Positions 1-8,043 of a DNA stretch of 64,000 nt are shown here, in pieces. Within the stretch, counting starts at the first letter, position 1. Each line of letters starts with the position of its first letter. Made by a program: the position numbers and the translations under genes. Source of the DNA: an uncultured Corynebacterium sp. (GTDB lineage: Bacteria; Actinomycetota; Actinomycetes; Mycobacteriales; Mycobacteriaceae); contig NZ_CAMQAZ010000009.1 of NCBI RefSeq assembly GCF_946998835.1, forward strand, positions 1 through 64,000, read 5' to 3'. The notes beneath the pieces were generated by a model, which worked only from the letters and a program-made list of their open reading frames with translations, was not told the origin of the DNA and ran no database searches.

Positions 1-88
1 CGGTGTCGCCGACCTTCTTCAGCCAGGTGGTAATGGTGCCTTCGGTGACTGATTCACCGAGCTCCGGCATCTCAATAGAGGTCGCCAT
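1..88 (-). CDS. sucB: Dihydrolipoamide acyltransferase (E2), N-terminal fragment
   Basis: Only the first 29 codons are in the window; the gene runs off the left edge. The peptide starts MATSIEMPELGESVTEGT and continues to WLKKVGDT, which is the beginning of a lipoyl domain of a 2-oxo acid dehydrogenase E2 subunit. A GAGGAG ribosome site sits just upstream of the ATG at 86-88. In corynebacteria the E2 gene next to pepA is the pyruvate/2-oxoglutarate dehydrogenase acyltransferase (annotated sucB or aceF). That name is inferred from neighbourhood; the lipoyl domain is seen directly. Confidence 0.85.
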   Translation of the reverse strand, partial: MATSIEMPELGESVTEGTITTWLKKVGDT

Positions 89-245
89 ATTTGTGCACTC
101 CTCGAAAAGTAAAGAAATCTCGTTTTAAGACGGTTATTACAAATAAGCTTACAGGTTGAAAACTCTGCTTGCCCGTGGGCCGTTTCCACCCTCGGCTGGT
201 GCGTGGAATAGCTCATTACAGCCCCGATTCCAGCCGGGGGAGGAG

Positions 246-265
246 TAGTCGGATGACCGGCTACT
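246..265 (-). terminator. Hairpin at the pepA stop codon
   Basis: GTAGTCGG and CCGGCTAC pair (one G-U) around a 4-base loop, overlapping the pepA stop. No clear U-tract follows on the minus strand, so this may be a weak terminator or only a stability hairpin. The rest of the 89-260 gap shows only the sucB leader and ribosome site. Confidence 0.3.
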
Positions 266-1799
266 TCGTTGCCAAATCCTCAATCACAGAGAACATCGTA
301 CGAACCGGAACACCAGTGCCCCGCTTCGGGGTATAACCATACTCTCCGGTCGTATTGAAGGCCGGGCCGGCAACGTCAATGTGAACCCACTCGACATCCT
401 CGCCGACGAATTCACGCAGGTATGCAGCAGCGACGCTCATTCCACCAAAACGGGAATTGGTGACATTGCGCAGGTCTGCCACCGGCGACTTCAGAGCCTC
501 CGCCAGCTCAACTGGAATTGGCATCGCCCAACCATTTTCGCCGATGCCCTGCGACAGCTCCGCAACGCGGTCACGGAACTCGTCGTTGCCCAGTACACCT
601 GGAGTGCGCTCGCCCAGCGCGACCAGCTGCGCACCGGTCAGGGTAGCGGTGTCAATCAGGTGAGTCGGCTTGTCCTCACAAGCACGGACGATGGCATCCG
701 CCAGTACAAGACGGCCTTCTGCGTCGGTGTTGAGAATCTCAATGGTCTTACCGCCGTACTGCGTAATGACATCCCCCGGACGGTATGCCTTACCACCCGG
801 CATGTTCTCCGCCATCGGCACGGTCGCGGTCACAGGCGTGGAAACACCCAAACGAGCAGCCAGAACAACCGTGGCAATAACGGCCGCAGCGCCACCCATA
901 TCAGAGATCATGTTCTCCATGCTGGCGCCCGGCTTCAGTGAAATGCCGCCGGTATCAAAGGTAATGCCCTTTCCGACCAGTCCCAGCGACTTCTCCGCCG
1001 ACTCGTCGCCCTTCCAGACCAGGCGCACCAGGCGCGGCCCGCGCGAGGATCCACCACCCACGGCATTGAGGCCTCCGAAACCACCGGCGCGCAGAGCATC
1101 GTCGTCAAGCACCTCGACCTCTAGTCCCGCGTCACGACCCAACGCCGCAGCTGCATCAGCAAACGTCTCAGGGTAGAGGTGCGACGACGCCGTATTGACG
1201 AAGTCGCGCGCAGTAGCAACGGCATCCACAATCGCAGCGGCGCGCTTTACGACGGCGTCATCAGCGCCGAGCACCACCACCTTCTGAGTGGCCTGGTCGG
1301 TGTCTTCAACGTTCTTCTGGCCGGAGTAAGAGTAAGCGCCCAGTGCGAAGCCCTCGGCGGCGGCTTGCGGATCGATGGTGCCGAGGGTGTTAAAGACGAC
1401 TTCAGCCTTGGTCATACGGCGTGCAGCGGCACCACAGGCGCGGCGGATGTCCTCGGCATCCAAATCCTCGGAGCCCACGCCAATACCGGTGACGGCGTCG
1501 ACATCCAGACCAGCGGGAGCGGGAATCGTGGTCACAGACTCGGCCTTAGCGCTGGCCGAGACGGCTTCAAAGGAAGCGAGAAGCTGCTCTGCAACCGAAC
1601 CGATGGCCTCTGGGGCGACTAGCTCGAGGCCCTCCTCGCCGTCGATAAGCGCGACGAGAACCGCGTCGGCGTCCTTAGGCAGCGATTCGCCGCCGGCGAT
1701 AACCACGCGAGTGCCGATGGCCGGAAGGTAATCGGACAAAATTGCGGCGTTACGGGAGGCGCCGAACTGCGCCGAATCATTGTTAGCGGGGACTGACAT
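261..1799 (-). CDS. pepA: Leucyl aminopeptidase (M17)
   Basis: Cytosolic dinuclear metallo-aminopeptidase that removes N-terminal residues from peptides. The 512-residue length is normal for M17. The C-terminal catalytic domain shows the family signature NTDAEGRLVLAD and, before it, GKGITFDTGGISLKPG, which supplies the metal-binding Lys and Asp. The N-terminal half is the usual more variable macro-like domain. AAGGAG lies about 10 bases before the ATG at 1797-1799, which fixes the start. It is divergent from ilvE and lies downstream of sucB's start, as in other corynebacteria. Confidence 0.95.
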   Translation of the reverse strand: MSVPANNDSAQFGASRNAAILSDYLPAIGTRVVIAGGESLPKDADAVLVALIDGEEGLELVAPEAIGSVAEQLLASFEAVSASAKAESVTTIPAPAGLDVDAVTGIGVGSEDLDAEDIRRACGAAARRMTKAEVVFNTLGTIDPQAAAEGFALGAYSYSGQKNVEDTDQATQKVVVLGADDAVVKRAAAIVDAVATARDFVNTASSHLYPETFADAAAALGRDAGLEVEVLDDDALRAGGFGGLNAVGGGSSRGPRLVRLVWKGDESAEKSLGLVGKGITFDTGGISLKPGASMENMISDMGGAAAVIATVVLAARLGVSTPVTATVPMAENMPGGKAYRPGDVITQYGGKTIEILNTDAEGRLVLADAIVRACEDKPTHLIDTATLTGAQLVALGERTPGVLGNDEFRDRVAELSQGIGENGWAMPIPVELAEALKSPVADLRNVTNSRFGGMSVAAAYLREFVGEDVEWVHIDVAGPAFNTTGEYGYTPKRGTGVPVRTMFSVIEDLATK

Positions 1800-1956
1800 G
1801 TAGCTGCATCTCCTTGTAGTCGTACTATGTGGTACACCACCGTATCCCTATTTGTCGGCTCGTGTCCTTCACCCCTGGACAATGCGCCGACGAGACAGCG
1901 CCACGACTATTGGACCGTACCCGCGCCTAGTGCCCGCGACGCTGACATTGACCTGA

Positions 1957-1987
1957 CTAACACGGTCTTTCGGGGGCGAGTATTAAT
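1957..1987 (+). promoter_or_regulatory. Predicted ilvE promoter
   Basis: CTAACA (1957-1962) and TATTAA (1981-1986) are separated by 18 bases and fit a SigA-type -35/-10. The predicted transcript would start near 1993 and give a leader of about 30 nt. The 14 bases GACCTGACTAACAC at 1950-1963 recur in front of aroG at the same distance from its -10 box. Confidence 0.5.
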
Positions 1988-2021
1988 ACGGCTCGATCCT
2001 CGACGGTTTAGGATGAAAGAC

Positions 2022-3137
2022 ATGTCTGCTTTGGAATTTGCAATCGAACGTAACCCGAACCCACTCTCTGATGCCGAGCGCGAGGAAATTCTGGCCAACC
2101 CTGGGTTTGGTAAGCACTTCACCGACCACATGGTCCGTATTGACTGGACTGCAGACAAGGGTTGGCATGACGCCAAGCTGCAGGCCTACGGTTCGATTGA
2201 AATGCAGCCGTCTTCTTCGGTCCTGCATTACGGGCAGTCGATTTTTGAGGGCCTGAAGGCATATCGCATGCCGGATGGCTCCATTGTTACATTCCGCCCA
2301 GAGCAGAATGCTCGTCGTTTCCAGCACTCTGCTGATCGCATTGCAATGCCGCAGCTGCCTGAGGAGACCTTCCTCGAGGCAATCCGCTTGCTGGTCGACG
2401 CCGATGCAGCATGGGTGCCGCCAGCTGGTGGCGAAGAATCCCTGTACTTGCGTCCAATTATGTTCTCCACGGAGAGCACCCTGGGCGTGCACCCGTCCAA
2501 CTCTTACACCTTCCTGCTCATCGCTTCCCCTGCCGGCGCGTACTTCTCCGGCGGCATTAACCCGGTGACCGTGTGGATTTCCCACGAGTACGTGCGTGCC
2601 GCTCCGGGCGGTACCGGTGCTGCCAAGTTCGCGGGTAACTACGCCGCTTCCCTGGCTGCCCAGCAGCAGGCAGAGGAAAAGGGCTGTGACCAGGTGGTGT
2701 GGCTGGACGCTGTGGAACGCAAGTACATCGAGGAAATGGGTGGCATGAACCTGGCGTTCATCTACCCGGATGAAACCGCTGAGGCTGGCGTTCGCCTGGT
2801 TACCCCAGAGCTGTCTGGTTCGCTGCTGCCGGGCATTACCCGGGCATCGCTGCTGCAGGCCGCTCAGGACCTCGGCATGAACGTTGAGGAACGCCGCATC
2901 TCCACCGAGGAGTGGAAGAATGACGCTACTTCCGGTGCGATGAGCGAGGCTTTCGCCTGCGGTACTGCTGCGGTTATTACCCCGGTCGGTTTCGTGAAGT
3001 CCGCTGAGGGCGAGTTCGAGGTCAACGGCGGTGAGACCGGCGAGTGGACTATGAAGCTGCGTGAGCGCCTGACCGGTATCCAGCACGGTGAGGTTGAAGA
3101 TACCCACGGTTGGATTTACAAGCTCGTTGAGGCGTAA
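2022..3137 (+). CDS. ilvE: Branched-chain amino acid aminotransferase
   Basis: PLP-dependent fold-type IV transaminase that makes leucine, isoleucine and valine from their 2-oxo acids with glutamate. From the ATG at 2022 the protein has 371 residues, the usual length for actinobacterial IlvE. The Schiff-base lysine is in AAKFAGNYAAS (about residue 202) and the conserved EEMGGMNLAF follows. The reading frame stays open upstream to 1827, but 2022 is chosen because AGGA lies 8 bases before it and the homologous region begins there (SALEFAIERNPNP). An ATG at 2013 is an alternative. It is transcribed divergently from pepA. Confidence 0.93.
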   Translation: MSALEFAIERNPNPLSDAEREEILANPGFGKHFTDHMVRIDWTADKGWHDAKLQAYGSIEMQPSSSVLHYGQSIFEGLKAYRMPDGSIVTFRPEQNARRFQHSADRIAMPQLPEETFLEAIRLLVDADAAWVPPAGGEESLYLRPIMFSTESTLGVHPSNSYTFLLIASPAGAYFSGGINPVTVWISHEYVRAAPGGTGAAKFAGNYAASLAAQQQAEEKGCDQVVWLDAVERKYIEEMGGMNLAFIYPDETAEAGVRLVTPELSGSLLPGITRASLLQAAQDLGMNVEERRISTEEWKNDATSGAMSEAFACGTAAVITPVGFVKSAEGEFEVNGGETGEWTMKLRERLTGIQHGEVEDTHGWIYKLVEA

Positions 3138-3204
3138 TTTCGGCGTCGATTTTTAAATTGGCAAAGAAGAAATAAAGAATAAGTACTTCGATAAGTGCAT
3201 CGGG

Positions 3205-3243
3205 GGCCCTTGGTCAGCATTTGCTGGTCAGGGGCCTCCTTTT
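3205..3243 (+). terminator. Intrinsic terminator after ilvE
   Basis: GGCCCTTGGTCAGC pairs with GCTGGTCAGGGGCC, with G-U pairs, around a short ATTT loop. The stem is followed by TCCTTTTG. It lies 68 bases after the ilvE stop. Confidence 0.75.
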
Positions 3244-3333
3244 GTGATTCGGGGTACCTCAAGGCCGTGAGATGTAGCTTGGGGTTAACGCATTATTCAT
3301 CGGGTATTTGTTTAGTGATAAAAATACCTCTGG

Positions 3334-3349
3334 CGTGATGTGGGTCACT
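3334..3349 (+). promoter_or_regulatory. Possible GlxR (CRP-type) site
   Basis: GTGA-TGTGGG-TCAC matches the GTGA-N6-TCAC core of the corynebacterial cAMP regulator GlxR. It lies about 60 bases before the VWA gene. Binding is inferred; no other evidence is visible. Confidence 0.35.
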
Positions 3350-3409
3350 ATGAAAAACTGTTAACCACTGTTCGTTCTCTGTACGTAGGAAACAGTTTAA
3401 GGCGCTGTC

Positions 3410-5497
3410 ATGATAGTGAATCGCGAATTTTTCAAAGGTAGTTTTTCGTTAAGTAGTGCCAAGCACCTGCAGGCCTGGGTCGTCGTTAGTCTGTTACTGG
3501 CGGTGTGGACAATCGGCTTTAGCGCTATACCGACTCCTGTCGCTGCAGCTCAGGAGACGTCAGCACCATCTGGGGTAGAGAAGCCAACTTCTTCCAGTGA
3601 AAGTGGCTCGGGCAAAGCAAAAGCAGAGCTAATCATGGATTTGTCTGGCTCCATGCTTGCCGACGATGCCGGAGGTACCCGCCTCGATGCGGCAAAGCGT
3701 GCATCCACTGAGCTGATTGACTCCCTCCCGGAGAATGCGTTGCTTGGAATGTTGGTCTATGGCCAGCGCGAATCCAGTGATGAATCCAACCGCGAGCGTG
3801 GTTGTCAGGACATCGAGGTGCTGTCGCCGGTTCAAAAGGTCGACAAGGATGCGCTAAAGAGCAAGATTTCCGGACTGCAGGCCAAGGGCTACACGCCGAT
3901 TGGCAACGCACTGCGTAAGGCCGCGGACGAGCTAGGCCCAGACGGGGAGCGGTCCATTATCTTGGTCTCCGACGGCATTGACACTTGTGCGCCGCCGCCG
4001 GTGTGTGAGGTTGCGAAGGAACTGGCAGGGCAGGGCGTTGGCCTGACTATCCACACCGTAGGATTCAAGGTCGATGAAGAGGCTCGAGCCGAGCTTGAGT
4101 GCGTTGCGCAGGTATCTGGTGGCCAGAGCATGACTGCGGACGATGCCACCCAGCTCGCAGACCACATGAAGTTCTTGACTCAGCGGTCAGTACAGGGCTA
4201 CGAAACCACGGGTACCCCGTTCGAATTCTCCGAGACTAAGGAAGACGCGAAGTGGCTCGGCGAGGGCAAGTACCAGACGACGCTGGTGCCAGAGGTTGCC
4301 CGACACGATCGCACCCCGCTTTATTACCGAATCGCAGTGCCGAAGGGGCACAACGCGATTGTTACCTCAAAGGTGTTAGCGAACATCGATGCTGAGGGCA
4401 AGGGCCAGCAGGATGTCCGAACTGAAGTTGACGAAATCATCAATGAAACCGGCGGAAAATGCCAGGACGACGGCCGCATGGGGTCGCTGACCGGTGCCGA
4501 GGCTAGTGCCGATTCTTGGACTCCGACTTCGGCTGATGCAAGCATTCTTGCATGGGATAGCGACCGCATCGAATCCAGTTGCGATCAAACCAAGTGGCTC
4601 GTCGCAAACAACGTGTGGGTCTATGACGGTGATTCAGTAGCAGATTATCGTGATGAACCTGTGAAGGTCGAGGTTAGCGTTCAGTTTGAGCCAGTGCTGA
4701 AGGAACAGGATGCTGACAAGCTCAATGAAGGGCGGTCTTCCTCTGGCGACAAATCCTACAAAAAAGCCACTTTTGGAGAAGCCAAGCCCGTAAACGGTGG
4801 CAATAACGCAGCCCAAGCGCCGGGAGTTAAATCTGGAGATACTATCTCCGACACAATCGTGCCCGGTGAGCAGAAGTTCTACAAGATCCCTGTCGAGTGG
4901 GGGCAGCGCCCAGTGATTGCTGCCCGCACCGGTAATTCGGAGCGCGACAATGCCGATTCCATGGGGGTTGCCCTGCTGAATCCATTCGAGGTTTCCGTTG
5001 CGCATGGAACGATGCACTTTTATCGGGATTCCGAGGACCTGAATCTGACGACAGATCGTCCGGTTGAATACAACAACCGAGAATCTAATGTTGGCGGACG
5101 ACCCGTAGCCAACGCCGGTTACTACTACGCGACTGTCCGAATGGCTAACTACCGCCCGGATGAAGAGGTCAGCGGTATCGATCAGCCATTCCAGCTCGCG
5201 TTCCTCCTGGATAACAAGCTAACCAAGGGGCCTGATTGGCGACCGACGGACAAGAACGGCCCGACCCCGTCGGATAAGCCGATTCTCGCCAAGGGGGAGT
5301 CGTCAAAGGATTCATCGGAAGATGCGTCGAAGGAATCTGACTCTTCGGACAGGGATTCTCAGGCATCCGCATCAGCGTCGGATTTAGAAGATGAAGGAAT
5401 GAGCACGCTGGTGATAGGCACGATTGTTGCCGTTGTGGTCGTGTTCATCGGTATCGCTGGTGCAATCGTCTACCAGAACAAGAAGCGCAAGGGCTAG
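3410..5497 (+). CDS. Secreted VWA-domain protein with C-terminal membrane anchor
   Basis: A 695-residue protein of unknown specific function. An N-terminal signal peptide (hydrophobic from about residue 20 to 45, ending PTPVAAA) is followed by a von Willebrand A domain from about residue 73. Its metal-ion-dependent adhesion motif is visible as DLSGSM, followed by a conserved SDGIDTC. The middle region is rich in Gly, Asp and Ser. Near the C-terminus a Ser/Asp/Lys linker leads to one transmembrane helix (STLVIGTIVAVVVVFIGIAG) and a basic tail QNKKRKG, so the protein is anchored outside with its end in the cytosol. AAGG precedes the ATG. It may bind a ligand or assemble envelope components; that is inference from the domain only. 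Confidence 0.85.
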   Translation: MIVNREFFKGSFSLSSAKHLQAWVVVSLLLAVWTIGFSAIPTPVAAAQETSAPSGVEKPTSSSESGSGKAKAELIMDLSGSMLADDAGGTRLDAAKRASTELIDSLPENALLGMLVYGQRESSDESNRERGCQDIEVLSPVQKVDKDALKSKISGLQAKGYTPIGNALRKAADELGPDGERSIILVSDGIDTCAPPPVCEVAKELAGQGVGLTIHTVGFKVDEEARAELECVAQVSGGQSMTADDATQLADHMKFLTQRSVQGYETTGTPFEFSETKEDAKWLGEGKYQTTLVPEVARHDRTPLYYRIAVPKGHNAIVTSKVLANIDAEGKGQQDVRTEVDEIINETGGKCQDDGRMGSLTGAEASADSWTPTSADASILAWDSDRIESSCDQTKWLVANNVWVYDGDSVADYRDEPVKVEVSVQFEPVLKEQDADKLNEGRSSSGDKSYKKATFGEAKPVNGGNNAAQAPGVKSGDTISDTIVPGEQKFYKIPVEWGQRPVIAARTGNSERDNADSMGVALLNPFEVSVAHGTMHFYRDSEDLNLTTDRPVEYNNRESNVGGRPVANAGYYYATVRMANYRPDEEVSGIDQPFQLAFLLDNKLTKGPDWRPTDKNGPTPSDKPILAKGESSKDSSEDASKESDSSDRDSQASASASDLEDEGMSTLVIGTIVAVVVVFIGIAGAIVYQNKKRKG

Positions 5498-5538
5498 GAA
5501 GACCGGCCAAGGTTAGCAAGACTGTAAGGTACAGCAAG

Positions 5539-5571
5539 CCCCTGGACAGCAGAGGCTAACCAGGGGGGGGG
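5539..5571 (+). other. Hairpin with a nine-G run
   Basis: CCCCTGG (5539-5545) pairs with CCAGGGG (5560-5566), and the 3' arm continues into nine consecutive G residues (5563-5571). There is no U-tract, so this is not a classical terminator, although it lies 42 bases after the VWA stop. The G run is the longest homopolymer noticed in the window and could slip during replication or sequencing. Confidence 0.5.
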
Positions 5572-5601
5572 CAGCAAGAAGGGGTAATAGACCAAAAACT
5601 C

Positions 5602-5732
5602 CGGGCTGCAGATGTGAAACTGTGTGAGTTTATGACACTTTCAAGCTATTTTTTGAGCAATTTTTGACATAAACGCGGTCAGTAACTCGCATCGACCCAC
5701 CGTCGCCAGCCATAAACGCGGTCATTAACCCC
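5602..5732 (-). repeat. Dispersed intergenic repeat, copy 1 (two units)
   Basis: Read on the minus strand this stretch is homologous to 10195-10366. It has two degenerate units of about 41 bases around the core GTTANTGACNGCGNTTATG, then a conserved tail with GAAAGTG, CAGTTTCACAT and TGCAGCCCG. It lies between two gene ends (VWA and cobS converge here). Copy 2 has one more unit, which accounts for the 41-base length difference. Confidence 0.8.
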
Positions 5733-5781
5733 CACTTAACCCAAACCCGAGAGTACTAGCCCAACGTATTACCCCACACAG

Positions 5782-5825
5782 AAAAGCGCGCCCCTTTGCA
5801 TTGCTGCGAAGAGACGCGCTTTTTT
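5782..5825. terminator. Bidirectional terminator hairpin
   Basis: AAAAGCGCG (5782-5790) pairs perfectly with CGCGCTTTT (5815-5823) around a 24-base loop. A six-T run follows on the plus strand and four T on the minus strand. It can end transcripts from either side, including the candidate small RNA on the minus strand. Confidence 0.7.
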
Positions 5826-5942
5826 AATTAGCTGGGAGGCTAGAAGGTGTGCTCGTTCTTGGCGCCCCGGCAAACGGTCGGCGCAAAATAATTTGGGCGA
5901 GCCCCGAAACGAGCCTCCTGTACTCCGCCTTCCCGGCGGTGT
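5782..5942 (-). ncRNA. Candidate small RNA between cobS and the VWA gene
   Basis: On the minus strand a promoter (-35 TTGACG at 5973-5978, 18-base spacer, -10 TATTCT at 5949-5954) is followed by about 160 bases without convincing coding content and then by the hairpin at 5782-5825. Predicted helices are a CCGCC/GGCGG hairpin, GGAGGCT with AGCCTCC, GCTCGTT with AACGAGC (competing for three bases), and an inner stem-loop at 5862-5884 closed by GCGCC/GGCGC. I do not recognise it as SRP RNA, RNase P, tmRNA, 6C RNA or a tRNA. A 69-codon frame crosses it but has no ribosome site and an unnatural composition. Confidence 0.45.
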
Positions 5943-5948
5943 GCCCTC

Positions 5949-5978
5949 AGAATACGCCCGTGCCAAAGTGACCGTCAA
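5949..5978 (-). promoter_or_regulatory. Predicted promoter of the candidate small RNA
   Basis: TTGACG-18-TATTCT read on the minus strand, starting six bases after the cobS terminator. It has the best -35 box of any intergenic region inspected here, and no protein gene follows it. Confidence 0.5.
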
Positions 5979-5983
5979 TAGTT

Positions 5984-6009
5984 CTTTTTAAAGAAAACCC
6001 CAACGGGGG
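5984..6009 (-). terminator. Terminator after cobS
   Basis: On the minus strand, CCCC-GTT-GGGG is followed by TTTTCTTT. It lies about 20 bases after the cobS stop. Confidence 0.65.
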
Positions 6010-6029
6010 CAATAGGGGTATTTTCCCTG

Positions 6030-6902
6030 CTAGAACCCCATTGCAAGCACCACTGCGCTGACAGCACATGTCACTTCGATGATTGCACCGAAGACATCGC
6101 CATTGACACCATCAAACCGTTTAACGCAGTGCCGAGTCAGCAGCAGCGAAACGCCCAAGCTCAGCGCACAGGCAATCACTCCGACGAGCCTAACCGACCA
6201 GCCCGACACCGCGAACAATAGCGCCCACCAGCACGCCACTGTCACTGTCGATTGAGTGCCAGCAGTCAGGGCGCCGAAGCCGGTCTTCGAAAAAGGTGGA
6301 AAGCCACGCCAGGAGGCAGTTGTCGCCGCTGCACGTGAAATCACAAAAGGCAAGCACAGAGTAACCACACCAGGCCACACCTGACCAGCAGCCCACTGCG
6401 TCAGCACGCTCGCCGCAATCGCCCCAAAAGCAGTCGCGGAAGTCAACATCGTCAGCGCGATAGTGCCTACTCCCATTGGGCCGGTGGCTGGATCCCGCAG
6501 CACCTCCCGCGCTCCCTCCGGTGGCTTATACGAGCCCAGGGCATCCGCCACATCAGCCAGCCCGTCCAGATGCATTGCGCGGGTTAGTATCTGCGCTGCC
6601 ACCATAATTAGGACGCCGCTGAGGATTGGGGTGACGTCGTAAAGCGTGGGCGTGCGTAACGACGTTGTGGCAAACAACCCCGCGGTGATGAGAACGGCGC
6701 CAGCGGCGGGGACGAGCCCGGCTACCGGCAATGCGGCGATCGCGCGGCGGCCAGTGATGCGGTCGAATACGCTCGCGCCTTTGAAAGGCAGAATCGTGAG
6801 CCAGGACAGGGCAGTGGTGATGGCCTCGACGAGGGCATTGCCGTGAGCAGAAGGGTCGCCGTCGAGGTTGTCCTGGCTGGAAGGGCCTGCTTTGCCGGAC
6901 AA
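6030..6902 (-). CDS. cobS: Adenosylcobinamide-GDP ribazoletransferase
   Basis: Cobalamin-5-phosphate synthase, a membrane enzyme that joins adenosylcobinamide-GDP to alpha-ribazole in the last step of nucleotide-loop assembly. The 290-residue sequence has several hydrophobic segments and the conserved DGLADVADALGS motif near residue 115-126, typical of CobS. It is the last gene of the minus-strand run cobU-cobT-cobS, with a five-base gap after cobT, so co-transcription is likely. A terminator follows directly. Confidence 0.93.
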   Translation of the reverse strand: MSGKAGPSSQDNLDGDPSAHGNALVEAITTALSWLTILPFKGASVFDRITGRRAIAALPVAGLVPAAGAVLITAGLFATTSLRTPTLYDVTPILSGVLIMVAAQILTRAMHLDGLADVADALGSYKPPEGAREVLRDPATGPMGVGTIALTMLTSATAFGAIAASVLTQWAAGQVWPGVVTLCLPFVISRAAATTASWRGFPPFSKTGFGALTAGTQSTVTVACWWALLFAVSGWSVRLVGVIACALSLGVSLLLTRHCVKRFDGVNGDVFGAIIEVTCAVSAVVLAMGF

Positions 6903-6907
6903 GTCTC

Positions 6908-7945
6908 TTAGTCCTTGTTGCTCACGCCTGCGTCGGCGAACGTTGCCATGTTGCGCAGTACGGATACGCCGGACTTGACCAGCGGAAGGGCAGCGACGGC
7001 ACCGGAGCCTTCGCCGAGCCGCATCCCGTATTCGAGGAGTGGCTCCTTATCCAGGTGTCGAAGGGCAAGCGCGTGTGCGGGCTCGGCGGATTGGTGGCCA
7101 GCGACCCACCATTCGCGAGCCCCCGGGGCGAGCTGGTCAGCCAGCAGGGCGGCGGAAGTGACAACCACTCCGTCCAAAATGACAGGTGTGCGACGCACGG
7201 CTGCTTGCGCCAAAAAAGCCGCCATCGCGGTCATATCCGGCGAGGAAATGCGACGGAGAACCTCAACGGGGTCATTGCGCAGGCGACGGACGCGGAACAT
7301 GGCATCGCGGACGGCGGCGACTTTGAGCTTCCATCCCTCGTCATCAATGCCAGTGCCGCGGCCGACGACAACAACCGGTTCGGAGTTGGTCACGGCACCA
7401 ATCAATGCTGCGGCCGGGGTGGTGTTGCCGATGCCCAGGTCGCCGGCAATAAGCAGGTCAGCGCCCTCATCGACGGCGTTATCGGCAATGGCGATACCCG
7501 CGCGAATTGCCTTATCGACCTCCTCCTCACTCATGGCATCCTCGCGGTCGATGGAGCCACAGCTGCGGCGAACGCGGTAAGGCCCCTCGGCATCGTGGTC
7601 AAGGGAAATATCCACACCAGTGACAGAGGCCCCTGAAACGTCAGCGATGGCGTTCACGCCGGCGCCTTTTGCGACGATATTGGCGAGCATCTGGATGGAC
7701 ACCTCCGGTGGAAATGCGGACACACCACCTTGGGCAACACCGTGGTCACCAGCGAAGACATAAACGCGGCAATCATTCAGCTCCCGAGGAGGGCATTCGC
7801 CTTGGCAAGCCGAAATCCAAATGCCAAGTTCTTCCAAGCGTCCGAGCGAACCTGCGGGTTTCGTCAACTGCTCATGGCGCGTACGGGCCGCCTGTTCAGT
7901 CTCTTCGTCAGGGCGTGCTACCGGTCCAAAATAATCCGCGTTCAT
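6908..7945 (-). CDS. cobT: Nicotinate-nucleotide--dimethylbenzimidazole phosphoribosyltransferase
   Basis: Makes alpha-ribazole 5'-phosphate, the lower ligand of B12, from nicotinate mononucleotide and dimethylbenzimidazole. The 345 residues match the family length. Family landmarks are LTKPAGSLGRLEELG near the start, VFAGDHGVA, GDLGIGNTTPAAAL, and the C-terminal RLGEGSGAVAALPL, which carries the catalytic glutamate. It lies between cobU and cobS. Together these three suggest salvage or final assembly of cobalamin; no corrin-ring genes are in the window. Confidence 0.94.
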   Translation of the reverse strand: MNADYFGPVARPDEETEQAARTRHEQLTKPAGSLGRLEELGIWISACQGECPPRELNDCRVYVFAGDHGVAQGGVSAFPPEVSIQMLANIVAKGAGVNAIADVSGASVTGVDISLDHDAEGPYRVRRSCGSIDREDAMSEEEVDKAIRAGIAIADNAVDEGADLLIAGDLGIGNTTPAAALIGAVTNSEPVVVVGRGTGIDDEGWKLKVAAVRDAMFRVRRLRNDPVEVLRRISSPDMTAMAAFLAQAAVRRTPVILDGVVVTSAALLADQLAPGAREWWVAGHQSAEPAHALALRHLDKEPLLEYGMRLGEGSGAVAALPLVKSGVSVLRNMATFADAGVSNKD

Positions 7946-8043
7946 ACTCTCAAACGCTACCCGAAATGATTTGTGAACCGATTACTGGTGCACAGCTATT
8001 CGCCCCCAATTGTCGGATAGCTGCGAAAGGTATTCGGCTGAAT

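Noticed and set aside
5834..5918. tRNA-like acceptor stem (GGAGGCT with AGCCTCC)
   Set aside because: No T-arm GTTC motif, D-arm or anticodon arm can be drawn in either orientation.
5769..5978. 69-codon frame between the VWA gene and cobS
   Set aside because: No ribosome site, odd composition, and it runs through the helices and terminator of the candidate small RNA.
7946..8043. Cobalamin riboswitch for the cob genes
   Set aside because: The gaps around cobU and cobT are too short and lack the B12-box; none was found upstream of DUF3043 either.
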